Shown piece after piece: positions 1 through 8,435 of a stretch of DNA of 64,000 bases. The position numbers and the translations under genes were made by a program. Source of the stretch: Herbaspirillum rhizosphaerae_A (GTDB lineage Bacteria > Pseudomonadota > Gammaproteobacteria > Burkholderiales > Burkholderiaceae_D). The first letter of the stretch is position 1. Each line of letters starts with the position of its first letter. The notes beneath the pieces were generated by a model that was not told where the DNA came from, made no database searches, and saw only the letters and a program-made list of their open reading frames with translations. The stretch spans positions 1 to 64,000 of the forward strand of contig NZ_JAQQFR010000003.1 in assembly GCF_046025915.1 (NCBI RefSeq), read 5' to 3'.

Positions 1-33
1 GATTCCCCGGGCTTTTTCTTTGGATCGAAGAGA

Positions 34-1869
34 TCAGTGTTGTTTCTGTAGCAGAAGCTCTGCGCGAACATCGTCGATGACCTTGCTCCAATCACCTGGT
101 TTGTCCTGGCGGAAGATGCGCATGCTTGGATACCAGGGCGAATCGTTGCGTTCCAGCAGCCAGCGCCAGTCGGTATTGTAGCGATTGAGCAGCCAGACCG
201 GCTTGCCCAGCGAGCCTGCCAGGTGTGCGACGGCGGTGTCGACGGAAATCACCAGATCGAGGTTGTCTATCAGTGCTGCGGTGTCAGAGAAGTCACGAAG
301 GTCGCGCGTGTAATCGATGAGACGCTGACCGCCGATGTTGAGACCCGATGACTGTCCTCCAAGGCTGAGGCTCAGCGATGGAATGGCGTTGTTTTGCAGT
401 TGCAAAGAAAAGAATTCAAACTGATCGTTTTGCAACAGCGGCGACAATAATCCGAATGGGATCGAACGCGCGGCATCGAGCCGCTTGGTCGCAGGGCTGT
501 CGACCCGCGGATTGCTGCCGGACCAGACCACACCGACCCGCAGCTTACGCTTTTCACCCAGGCGTACCTTCCAGCTTTCCGATTTGCCAGCGTCCTGTTG
601 CAGGTAATTTGCCGCTGGGATGTCATTGAGAGAAAACGTCTCACAGGCCAGCGGAAGGCTCATCAACGGGCATTGAAGATCAAATGGCGGCAATTGTGCG
701 CCGGTCGCCAGCACTGCGCTGACCCCTTTGATATTTGCCATCAAGGATTTGAGCGCCGGTTGCACTTGCAAGATGACCTGTGCACCGCGTTCTGCCAGCA
801 GTGGGATGTAACGCGCAAATTGCAGCGTGTCGCCGAATCCTTGCTCGGAATGCAGCAGGATGGTTTTGCCGGTCAGGGGGCCTTCGCCCAGCCACAGCGG
901 CTGTGTGAAATAGCGCTGGGTCTTGCGCATTTGTTCGGTCTGCCAGCGTTGTTCGTACTGGCGCCAGCCGGCTTCGAGGTTGCCCAGTTTCAGATTGCAC
1001 AGCGCTGTGTTCCAGCGTGCCGACTGGTAGTTCGGGTCGTTGGCGGGAACCTGCGCGTAAGCGGCGACGGCTTCGTCGTATCGCTGCAGCTCCTCCAGCG
1101 TGACGGCGCGGTTGTAGGCCAGATCAACGTAATCGGGCCGCAGTTCGAGGGCGCGGTCATAGCCGGCAAGCGCCTCTTCCGGACGATTCTTGCCGGCCAG
1201 CAGATAAGCACGGTTGGCGATCGCTTCGACGAAGTCCGGTTCGATTTCCAGTACCTTGTCATAGGTTGCCATCGCTTCATCGATACGACCGAATTCCTTG
1301 AGCGTGTTGGCAAGGTTGAACAGTGCTTCCGGATATTCCGGCGCGACTTCCACCGCTTTTTCGTAGCAGGTGAGGGCTTCGCGCAGACGGCCCAGATCGT
1401 TGAGCGAATTGCCTTGCTTGAGCAAAGCCTGTGCATGATCGGGTTGAGCGGCCAGCACGCGTTTGTAGCAATCCAATGCTTCCATGTGGCGCTTCATCGC
1501 GCGCAGCACGTTGCCGCGACGATACAGCGCGTCGGTGAAATCGGATTTGAGCGCGAGCACCAGATCGTAGCTGCGCAGTGCTTCCGTGTAGCGCTCCAGA
1601 TCCTCCAGCGCGGTGGCGCGGTCGAATTGTGCATCGACATGAGTAGGATTGATCTTCAGCGCCTGGTCGATCCATTCGATGGCGCCGGCAGGATTTTCAC
1701 GATGCAGCTCCAACATACCCATCAGGTAAAGTGCCTGAAAATGCTTTGGGGCCTTGGCCAGCACCTTCTTGTACAAGGCTTCTGCCTTATCGTGATCGCC
1801 GCGCTGATGCAGGACGACGGCTTGCTGGATTTGTGCTGCGATAGCTGGATTCTGAGGTGTGGGCCGCAT
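34..1869 (-). CDS. TPR repeat protein with C-terminal GT9-like glycosyltransferase domain
   Basis: A 611-residue protein. Residues about 10-310 are tandem 34-residue tetratricopeptide repeats, eight or nine of them, with the usual pattern of small residues and an A-L-x-x-Y/C-x-x-A/V-L tail. The C-terminal half (about 330-611) looks like the ADP-heptose/GT9 fold: a segment near residue 345 reading HSEQGFGD, and near residue 545 the signature VISVDTAVAHLAGSLGKPVW, which resembles the nucleotide-sugar-binding motif of heptosyltransferases. Similar fusions are often found with surface glycan or flagellin glycosylation, but the acceptor here is unknown. The next gene is divergent with a 187-base gap. 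The family call is firm; the activity is inferred. Confidence 0.85.
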   Translation of the reverse strand: MRPTPQNPAIAAQIQQAVVLHQRGDHDKAEALYKKVLAKAPKHFQALYLMGMLELHRENPAGAIEWIDQALKINPTHVDAQFDRATALEDLERYTEALRSYDLVLALKSDFTDALYRRGNVLRAMKRHMEALDCYKRVLAAQPDHAQALLKQGNSLNDLGRLREALTCYEKAVEVAPEYPEALFNLANTLKEFGRIDEAMATYDKVLEIEPDFVEAIANRAYLLAGKNRPEEALAGYDRALELRPDYVDLAYNRAVTLEELQRYDEAVAAYAQVPANDPNYQSARWNTALCNLKLGNLEAGWRQYEQRWQTEQMRKTQRYFTQPLWLGEGPLTGKTILLHSEQGFGDTLQFARYIPLLAERGAQVILQVQPALKSLMANIKGVSAVLATGAQLPPFDLQCPLMSLPLACETFSLNDIPAANYLQQDAGKSESWKVRLGEKRKLRVGVVWSGSNPRVDSPATKRLDAARSIPFGLLSPLLQNDQFEFFSLQLQNNAIPSLSLSLGGQSSGLNIGGQRLIDYTRDLRDFSDTAALIDNLDLVISVDTAVAHLAGSLGKPVWLLNRYNTDWRWLLERNDSPWYPSMRIFRQDKPGDWSKVIDDVRAELLLQKQH

Positions 1870-2056
1870 AGCTGGAGGTCAGGTTGACGTTTAGTGATAA
1901 AGCGTTAAGTTTTTAGATGCTACACAAAAAAACATCCCTCATGTCGGAATTTGCCGTTCGGCATCAGCATGATGTTGCGTTTTCTTTTACACTCGCTGAG
2001 CCTCATGCGGGGCTCGTGCAGCATTCAAGAATACTTTTACAGCCGGAGTTTCAGCC

Positions 2057-2740
2057 ATGACTTACGCCATACCCGTTCCCGCCATCACGACCGTACCGGT
2101 CGTCGGCGGAGATCCTTTCCCGGTGCGCCGCATTTATTGTGTCGGTCGCAACTACGCCGCACATGCGCGCGAAATGGGCCACGATCCGAACCGCGAACCG
2201 CCTTTTTTCTTCATGAAGCCGACTGACACCATCGTGCCGACCGACAGTGAGGTGCCGTACCCGGTCAAGACCAACGACTATCAGCACGAGATCGAACTGG
2301 TCGTCGCGCTGGGCAAGGGTGGTCGCGATATTCCGGTGGAAAAGGCGCTTGAGCTGGTGTTCGGCTATGCCGTCGGCCTGGACATGACTCGCCGCGACCT
2401 GCAAGGCGAAGCCAAGAAGCTGGCGCGCCCGTGGGATATGGGCAAGGGTTTCGACCATTCGGCGCCGTGCGCGCCGTTGTTGCCGGTCTCAAAGGCCGGC
2501 CACCCCGACAAGGGCGCGATCTGGCTCAAGGTCAACGGAGAAGTGCGCCAGCAAGGCGACCTGTCGGACCTGATCTGGAACGTGGCCGAAACCATCTCCT
2601 ATCTGTCCGGCTTGGTTGAGTTGTTCCCCGGCGATCTGATTTATACCGGTACGCCTGAAGGCGTCGGCGCCGTGGTCAGGGGCGACAAGTTGCAGGGACA
2701 CGTCGACGGACTGGTTGACCTGAACGTCACGATTGTCTGA
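2057..2740 (+). CDS. Fumarylacetoacetate hydrolase (FAH) family protein
   Basis: A 227-residue single-domain FAH-fold enzyme. The N-terminal IYCVGRNYAAHAREMG is typical of the FAHD1/YcgM group, and the metal ligands lie in QHEIEL (about residues 75-80) and in VGLDMTRRDLQ (about 109-118). The C-terminal GDLIYTGTPEGVG is the conserved glycine-rich turn. Family members hydrolyse fumarylpyruvate or acylpyruvates, or decarboxylate oxaloacetate. No catabolic neighbour indicates which. The gene stands alone and is followed by a hairpin at 2754-2789. An isomerase/decarboxylase role is a possible alternative. Confidence 0.88.
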   Translation: MTYAIPVPAITTVPVVGGDPFPVRRIYCVGRNYAAHAREMGHDPNREPPFFFMKPTDTIVPTDSEVPYPVKTNDYQHEIELVVALGKGGRDIPVEKALELVFGYAVGLDMTRRDLQGEAKKLARPWDMGKGFDHSAPCAPLLPVSKAGHPDKGAIWLKVNGEVRQQGDLSDLIWNVAETISYLSGLVELFPGDLIYTGTPEGVGAVVRGDKLQGHVDGLVDLNVTIV

Positions 2741-3075
2741 TTTTCTCCTATGAAGACCATCCTTTCCGCTACCGTGGGCGGGATGGTCTCGTTATCATTT
2801 TTATATCGCTGCGTTGACGTGACATTAAACTGTCATGAAGCCAAATTGCCGAGGGGCGTATAATAGCGGTTTGCCGGTCGGTTTCCGTTCGGCAACCTCT
2901 TGACGTGGGCACCCTGTTTTCATGCATGGTCGGCGCCGCGTGATATGTCAAACATCCGTTATTACTGAAAGCAACAGAGCCTCTTCGCGAATGTGCCCGT
3001 CGCAATCTGCTGTGCAGAACATTGTGTCGCATTGCATTGATTCACGCTGGGTTCGCCTGAGGACTCCACCCAAAC
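2741..3075 (+). promoter_or_regulatory. Intergenic leader of the rhlE gene
   Basis: A 335-base gap without a convincing gene. It holds the FAH terminator hairpin and a good -10 hexamer, TATAAT at 2859-2864, with no clear -35 at standard spacing. If this -10 is used, the rhlE message carries a leader of about 200 bases, which is common for RNA helicase genes under post-transcriptional or cold-shock control. That link is inference only. Confidence 0.35.
2754..2789 (+). terminator. Probable terminator hairpin after the FAH gene
   Basis: The arms AGACCATCC (2754-2762) and GGATGGTCT (2781-2789) are perfectly complementary. The loop contains a second short GC pairing, and a T-rich stretch (2790-2803) follows. 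It lies 14 bases after the stop codon of the FAH gene. Confidence 0.55.
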
Positions 3076-4590
3076 ATGCCCGAGCAATTGCCTGAAACAG
3101 CAGTACCTGAAATGCCTGAAGTCCGTTTTGAAGACTTTGGCCTGTCGCCCGACATCCTGAAAGCGCTGTCGGAACAGGGGTACACCCATCCGACACCGAT
3201 CCAGGCGCAGGCGATTCCTGTCGTGTTGCAAGGGCGCGATGTCATGGGGGCCGCGCAGACCGGCACCGGCAAGACGGCCGGGTTCTCGTTGCCGATCATT
3301 CAATTGTTGCTGGCTCACGCCAGCACCAGCATGTCCCCGGCGCGTCACCCGGTGCGCGCATTGATTCTGACACCCACGCGTGAACTGGCCGATCAGGTTG
3401 CAGAAAACGTCAAAGCGTATTCGCGCTTCACCCCATTGCGTTCCACGGTCGTGTTCGGCGGTGTCGATATGGCGCCGCAGACAGCGACGTTGCGCGGCGG
3501 TGTTGAAATCGTTATCGCGACACCAGGCCGCCTGCTGGATCACGTTCAGCAAAAGACTGTGAACCTCTCACAGACTCAGATTCTGGTCATGGATGAAGCG
3601 GATCGCATGCTCGACATGGGCTTCCTGCCGGATTTGCAGCGCATCATCAACCTGCTGCCGAAGCAACGCCAGAACCTGATGTTTTCCGCGACCTTCTCGC
3701 CGGAAATCAAGAAGCTGGCCGCCAGCTTCCAGAACAATCCGGTCACCATCGAAGTGGCTCGCAGCAATGCCACCGCCGAGCGCGTGACCCAGACCATTTA
3801 CAAAGTTGACGAAGACGCCAAGAGCGATGCCGTCGCGCACATCATCCGCGAGCGTCAGCTCAAGCAGGTGATCGTGTTCTCGAACACCAAGATCGGCGCT
3901 TCCAAACTGGCGCGCCAGCTGGAAAACGATGGCGTCAAAGCCTCTGCGATCCATGGCGACAAATCCCAGGGCGAGCGTATGGCCGCACTGGAAGCCTTCA
4001 AGCAAGGTCAGGTCGAAGTACTGGTGGCGACTGACGTCGCTGCGCGCGGTCTGGATATCACCGATCTGCCTTGTGTAATCAATATCGATCTGCCGTACAA
4101 CGCCGAAGATTATGTTCACCGTATCGGTCGTACCGGTCGTGCAGGCGCCTCGGGCGATGCGATTTCGCTGTTCTCCGACAAGGATGAACGCCTGTTGGTC
4201 GACATCGAAAAACTGATCAAGATCAAGTTTGTGCGTTCGGAGCTGACGGGTTTCGTACCGCGTCAACGTGGTGAGCGCGGTGATCGTTCAGAACGTGGCG
4301 ACAGAAGTGATCGTGGTGACCGCAGTAGCAGTCGTAGTAACGGCGGCGACCGTGCGGATCGCGGCGACCGCAGTGCCAGCGTCAGTGCACCGCGCGACAC
4401 GCAATCCTATGGCCGCAGCAACGGTGGCGGTCGCAAGGAAAAGGTTGATCCGTGGTTTCTCAAACCGTATGAACCGACTTCTGCACCAGCACCGGTGGAA
4501 GCCAGTGCTGCCAAGCCGGTGGCAAGCAGCAAGCCGCCGAAGCACAAAGTTGCAGCCTTGCTGGGCGGGATGCCCAAGCGTCAGGCTTAA
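3076..4590 (+). CDS. rhlE: ATP-dependent RNA helicase, DEAD-box, RhlE type
   Basis: A 504-residue DEAD-box helicase that unwinds RNA duplexes in ribosome assembly or RNA decay. The Q-motif TPIQAQAIP is near residue 40, Walker A AQTGTGKT at about 60-67, PTRELADQ near 104, DEAD at about 172-175, SAT near 205 and HRIGRTGRAG near 353. The core is followed by a low-complexity tail: from about 397 to 440 RGD/RSD units repeat (residues R, G, D, S), then a Pro/Ala/Lys-rich end. Such basic tails raise RNA affinity in RhlE/RhlB proteins. A second in-frame Met lies 12 residues downstream; the first is chosen because the extra residues are acidic and family-like. Neither start has a strong ribosome binding site. 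Confidence 0.93.
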   Translation: MPEQLPETAVPEMPEVRFEDFGLSPDILKALSEQGYTHPTPIQAQAIPVVLQGRDVMGAAQTGTGKTAGFSLPIIQLLLAHASTSMSPARHPVRALILTPTRELADQVAENVKAYSRFTPLRSTVVFGGVDMAPQTATLRGGVEIVIATPGRLLDHVQQKTVNLSQTQILVMDEADRMLDMGFLPDLQRIINLLPKQRQNLMFSATFSPEIKKLAASFQNNPVTIEVARSNATAERVTQTIYKVDEDAKSDAVAHIIRERQLKQVIVFSNTKIGASKLARQLENDGVKASAIHGDKSQGERMAALEAFKQGQVEVLVATDVAARGLDITDLPCVINIDLPYNAEDYVHRIGRTGRAGASGDAISLFSDKDERLLVDIEKLIKIKFVRSELTGFVPRQRGERGDRSERGDRSDRGDRSSSRSNGGDRADRGDRSASVSAPRDTQSYGRSNGGGRKEKVDPWFLKPYEPTSAPAPVEASAAKPVASSKPPKHKVAALLGGMPKRQA

Positions 4591-4598
4591 GTCATGGT

Positions 4599-5498
4599 TT
4601 AAGTTGGCAGCTGCGCCAGTCGGCGTTGCCATGCTGATGTAGCAAGCTCCCAGAATGCGGCGACTTCGGTCGCCGTTGTCATTTCCAGTCCGAGAAATTT
4701 CGCAGCTCTGTGCAATTCGTCAAGCGGGCGACTGAGATCCAATGCCTGTGCGCCGTTTTGCTTGGAGAGTTTTTCTCCGTCCGTATGTTTGACCAAGGGC
4801 ACGTGCAGATAGGACGGCATCGGATAACCGAGCAAGCGCTGTAGATAGATCTGTCGCTCCGTCGACTCCAGCAGATCCACGCCGCGTACGATATGCGTCA
4901 CCCCTTGCTCGGCATCGTCCACCACCACCGCCAGTTGATAGGCCCAGAAGCCATCTGCACGCTTCAGGACAAAGTCACCGGCTTCGGTGGCCAGATGCTG
5001 GCTTTGCCATCCCAGCCAGCGATCTTCGAACCCTATTTCCTCACCGTCCTGCCCCCGATCCGGTACGCGTACGCGCAGTGCACGTGCAATTTTTCCGGGC
5101 GCTAATCCGTTGCGGCAGGTGCCGGGATAAATGGCCGCGCCGTCTGCAGCGACGCCCAGCCGCGAATCGGCGATCTCTTTCCGACTGCAGCCGCAGGCAT
5201 AGACGCGTGCACCCAGACGGTCGCAGGCATCGCGATAGTGTTGCTTGCGTTGGCTTTGTACCAGCACCGGCCCATCCCAACGCATGCCAAACGTGTGCAG
5301 TGCTGCTTCAATATCATGCGCCGCACCGCTGACGGTACGTGCTTCATCAATGTCCTCAATACGCAGCAGCCATTGCCCCTGATGCGCGCGCGTGTCGAGA
5401 TAGCTGGCCATGGCTGCCACCAGCGAGCCGGCATGCAGTGGGCCGGATGGCGAGGGCGCGAAGCGGCCAATGTAAGAGCTTGCTGATTCAGACTTCAT
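4599..5498 (-). CDS. gluQ: Glutamyl-Q tRNA(Asp) synthetase
   Basis: A 299-residue truncated glutamyl-tRNA synthetase paralogue lacking the anticodon-binding domain. It attaches glutamate to queuosine at the wobble position of tRNA-Asp. The class I HIGH-like motif is in GRFAPSPSGPLHAGS (about residues 11-25), the KMSKS-like motif is KLSKQN (about 243-248), and zinc-ligand cysteines occur in YACGCSRKE and in TCRNG. It converges on rhlE with an 8-base gap, and its start overlaps the stop of the upstream LysR gene by four bases (ATGA), so the two are probably cotranscribed. Confidence 0.93.
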   Translation of the reverse strand: MKSESASSYIGRFAPSPSGPLHAGSLVAAMASYLDTRAHQGQWLLRIEDIDEARTVSGAAHDIEAALHTFGMRWDGPVLVQSQRKQHYRDACDRLGARVYACGCSRKEIADSRLGVAADGAAIYPGTCRNGLAPGKIARALRVRVPDRGQDGEEIGFEDRWLGWQSQHLATEAGDFVLKRADGFWAYQLAVVVDDAEQGVTHIVRGVDLLESTERQIYLQRLLGYPMPSYLHVPLVKHTDGEKLSKQNGAQALDLSRPLDELHRAAKFLGLEMTTATEVAAFWELATSAWQRRLAQLPT

Positions 5499-6421
5499 GG
5501 TATGACGGGGCCGAGCAGCGAATGTTGGATTTCAGGTTGCGACAGTTGATGGAGAAACCATTTTAGTGATTTTCCCTGATCGGCTTTAGGCCACGCTATC
5601 AGGAAGTTTTCATGCGGCTTGCTCATGATGGTTTGTTTTTCGATCAATGCGCCGTTGTCGAGATAATGCTGAGCCCAGAAGCGCGGCAAGTGGCCGCAGC
5701 CCAATCCGGCCAGTTGCGCCCGGAGTTTGTCATCCACGCCCGGCACGGTAAGTGTTTCCTGTCCGGCCAGCAAGCCCATGGTGATGCCGGGATTGCTGCG
5801 GCTGCTGTCGCCGACGGCCACTGCGCGATGCTGGCGCACCAGTTCGGGCGAGAGCGGTTCCGGCGCATCGGCCAGTGGATGATCCGGGGCAACCGCAAAG
5901 GCCCAGTCGACCACGCCCAGCGGACGTGTCTGAAAACGGCCGCTGGTGCGTACGATTTCCGGGCCGTCCAGCGTGGCGCCGATGACCAGATCGGCGCGCC
6001 CGGCCATGAGTTCTTCCCAGGTGCCGGACAATACGCCGGGGACGAAGCGTAGTTTGGTGTCGCCGGCTTCACGGTCAAAGGCGGCGATCAGCGGCAGCAT
6101 TTTTGCGAACGGGATGATGCTGTTGAGGACAATGCGTAATTCGGTTTCTCGGCCGGTGGCGGTGCGCTTGACGCGCTGCTCCAGATCGTCTGCCGCATGC
6201 AGCAGATGGCGGCCTTCGGTCAGCAATTCCAGGCCCGCCGCCGTCAATTTGGCACGATGGCCGCGGCGGTCGAAGAGCAGCACGTCAAGATCGTCTTCCA
6301 GTTTGCGTACGCTGTAGGTCAGCGCCGACGGCACGCGGTCGAGCGCCAGCGCGGCGGCGGCGAAGCTGCCCTTGCGATCGATCATGTCGAGGATTTGCAG
6401 AGCTTCCAGCGTGAGGTTCAT
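5495..6421 (-). CDS. LysR-family transcriptional regulator
   Basis: A 308-residue LysR-type protein. The N-terminal winged helix-turn-helix spans about residues 3-62 (GSFAAAALALDRVPSALTYS is the recognition region), followed by a periplasmic-binding-like effector domain. It is divergent from the flavodoxin-like gene at 6657, the classic arrangement of a LysR regulator and its target, with 235 bases between. The intergenic region holds an imperfect dyad, GTTTAAA-ATT-TTTGAAC (6447-6463), which fits a T-N11-A box loosely. The effector is unknown. Confidence 0.9.
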   Translation of the reverse strand: MNLTLEALQILDMIDRKGSFAAAALALDRVPSALTYSVRKLEDDLDVLLFDRRGHRAKLTAAGLELLTEGRHLLHAADDLEQRVKRTATGRETELRIVLNSIIPFAKMLPLIAAFDREAGDTKLRFVPGVLSGTWEELMAGRADLVIGATLDGPEIVRTSGRFQTRPLGVVDWAFAVAPDHPLADAPEPLSPELVRQHRAVAVGDSSRSNPGITMGLLAGQETLTVPGVDDKLRAQLAGLGCGHLPRFWAQHYLDNGALIEKQTIMSKPHENFLIAWPKADQGKSLKWFLHQLSQPEIQHSLLGPVIP

Positions 6422-6656
6422 GCGATGATGGGGGGAGGAGAGGCTTGTTTAAAATTTTTGAACGATATGTCTGAATTAACAGGCTTATCTCCGTGAAAGC
6501 AAGTGGATATAGTGTAGTGCAAGAACAGAAAATTTGTATAAGCGCCTGAAAATATCGCGTTGAGCTGTGAAAAGACGTTATTCTTTCCCGGCTTCTTTCG
6601 CAGTTTTTGCTAGTACAGGCGTCCGTTTTTCCTCTCACCCCAACAAGGAAACCAAC

Positions 6657-7232
6657 ATGAGCAAAGTCGCTATCGTTTATCACTCCGGCTATGGCCACAC
6701 CAAGAAGCAAGCAGAAGCCGTGCAGGCAGGCGCAGCATCGGCTGCGGGCGCTACTGTCGACCTGATCGCCATCAGTGCCGAAGGCAACATCACCGACGCC
6801 GACTGGGCCACGCTGGATGCCGCCGACGCTATCATCTTCGGTTCGCCGACTTACATGGGTTCGGTGTCCTGGCAATTCAAAAAATTCGCCGACGCCAGCT
6901 CCAAGCCATGGTTCTCGCAAAAGTGGAAAGACAAGATCGGCGCTGCCTTCACCAATTCGGCCACGATGAACGGCGACAAGCTGTCGACCTTGCATTACCT
7001 GTTCACACTGGGCATGCAGCACAGCATGGTCTGGGTCGGAACCGGCCTGATGCCAGCCAATTCCAAGGCGGCACAACGCAATGACATCAACTTCGTCGGT
7101 TCTTTCTCTGGTCTGATGGCGCAAAGCCCGTCGGACTCGTCGCCGGAAGAAGGTCCGTTGCCGGGCGATCTGGAAACCGCCAAGCTGTTCGGCAAGCGCG
7201 TTGCTGAAACTGCGGCGCAATTCAAGAAATAA
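6657..7232 (+). CDS. Flavodoxin-fold NAD(P)H:quinone oxidoreductase, WrbA-like
   Basis: 191 residues starting at the ATG at 6657, chosen because MSKVAIVYHSGYGHTKKQA is the canonical flavodoxin FMN-phosphate loop (S/T-G-x-G-x-T) at the extreme N-terminus; an in-frame extension to 6567 has no family character. IIFGSPTYMGSVSWQFK near residues 60-76 is the second FMN loop typical of WrbA and related flavodoxin reductases. The predicted role is two-electron reduction of quinones or as an electron-transfer flavoprotein. It is divergent from a LysR regulator and followed by a strong hairpin shared with trhO. Confidence 0.88.
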   Translation: MSKVAIVYHSGYGHTKKQAEAVQAGAASAAGATVDLIAISAEGNITDADWATLDAADAIIFGSPTYMGSVSWQFKKFADASSKPWFSQKWKDKIGAAFTNSATMNGDKLSTLHYLFTLGMQHSMVWVGTGLMPANSKAAQRNDINFVGSFSGLMAQSPSDSSPEEGPLPGDLETAKLFGKRVAETAAQFKK

Positions 7233-7248
7233 GTCTGACGTTTTCCAT

Positions 7249-7282
7249 GCAAAAAGCCCACCTTTTTCGGTGGGCTTTTTGC
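7249..7282. terminator. Bidirectional intrinsic terminator
   Basis: Perfect 14-bp arms, GCAAAAAGCCCACC (7249-7262) and GGTGGGCTTTTTGC (7269-7282), enclose a 6-base loop, with A/T runs inside both outer arms. It serves the flavodoxin gene on plus and trhO on minus. Confidence 0.85.
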
Positions 7283-7320
7283 TTATGTGGAAGCCAGGTA
7301 CAGACTAAAGCGAAAGGTAC

Positions 7321-8229
7321 TCAGGCTGCTGCGCTGGCGTTAGATTCCGAAGCTGGCGCTGCCAGTTCGGGCGCGCAGTGCGGGCAGGATTTGCCGGGCA
7401 CATAAGCGGGCGACAGCTGCTCGCGTGGCGTCACCACGGCCCGGCAGGCGAAGCATTGTTCAGTTTGCGTTTCCTGCAATTGTGGATTGAGCGCGGTGCG
7501 GTAGTCGAAGACAAAGCAGTCGCCCTGATAGTGCGCGCCGCCGACTTCTTCAAAGTACTTGAGAATGCCGCCTTCCAGTTGATACACACTGTCGTAGCCG
7601 ATGTTTTGCATGTGGATGGCGGCTTTTTCACAGCGGATGCCGCCGGTGCAGAAAGTCACCACGGTCTTGTCGTTCAGCTCGTCCTTGTGGTCGGCGATGA
7701 CTTGCGGAAACTCGGTGAATTTCTCGATACGGTAGTCGATTGTATTTTCAAAGGTACCGACATCGACTTCAAAGGCATTGCGCGTATCGACCATCACTAC
7801 CGGCTTGCCGTTGTCGTCGTGGCCCTGATCGAGCCAGCGCTTGAGCGTCTTGGCTTCGACGAAAGGTGCGCGGCCTTCTTCCGGCTTGATCAGCGGGTGC
7901 TTCATGGTGATGATCTCGGCCTTGAGCTTGACCAGCATGCGATTGAACGGCTGGTGCTCGGAAAAGCTTTCCTTGACCTGAATATCCGTAAAACGCGCAT
8001 CGGCACGCAGCCACGTCAAAAAGGCGTCGATATCGGAACGTTTGCCGGCCAGAAACAGGTTGATGCCTTCCGGGCTCAGGATGATGGTGCCGCGCAGATT
8101 GTGCTGCTGGCAAAATTCCAGAAACACAGGGCGTTTTTCGGCTGTGTCGTTGAAGGTGATGAATTTATAGGCCGCAATGTTGACGAACGAAGTTGCGGTT
8201 TCGTGCGGCTGTTGTTGCATTTGTTGCAT
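7321..8229 (-). CDS. trhO: tRNA uridine(34) hydroxylase TrhO (rhodanese-domain protein, YceA family)
   Basis: 302 residues. An N-terminal acylphosphatase-like domain (NIAAYKFITF onwards, about 14-110) is followed by a rhodanese domain (about 140-245) with the active-site cysteine loop FCTGGIRCEKA near residues 195-205. A C-terminal cysteine set (CFACRAV and SCPHC) is typical of this family. TrhO hydroxylates U34 of tRNAs to 5-hydroxyuridine, the first step to cmo5U/mo5U. It is convergent with the flavodoxin gene across a shared terminator. An older name would be rhodanese-related sulfurtransferase. Confidence 0.92.
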   Translation of the reverse strand: MQQMQQQPHETATSFVNIAAYKFITFNDTAEKRPVFLEFCQQHNLRGTIILSPEGINLFLAGKRSDIDAFLTWLRADARFTDIQVKESFSEHQPFNRMLVKLKAEIITMKHPLIKPEEGRAPFVEAKTLKRWLDQGHDDNGKPVVMVDTRNAFEVDVGTFENTIDYRIEKFTEFPQVIADHKDELNDKTVVTFCTGGIRCEKAAIHMQNIGYDSVYQLEGGILKYFEEVGGAHYQGDCFVFDYRTALNPQLQETQTEQCFACRAVVTPREQLSPAYVPGKSCPHCAPELAAPASESNASAAA

Positions 8230-8435
8230 GGTGATATTGCCTAAGTCTTTGAATTAACAGCATTATAAACGTGTCAGGCCTATTCTGCGCCGGCGGCATG
8301 CAGCAATTTGCGGCATCCATGATGCAAATCAAATGATCTGGCTTGGTACCTACTTGCCGGTATGGTGTCGTATCGTGATTTTCAATCGTAAATTCCATCT
8401 GAGCGGTATGTCATGGCACGGTAAAATATCGTCCT

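Noticed and set aside
598..1887. 429-codon plus-strand ORF opposite the TPR protein
   Set aside because: Antisense to tandem TPRs; the apparent periodicity only mirrors the repeat on the other strand.
2820..2841. Pho-box-like sequence GTGACATTAAA-CTGTCAT
   Set aside because: The half-sites match only partly and lie 22 bases before the -10, not the approximately 10 bases seen in real Pho boxes, so PhoB control of rhlE is not supported.
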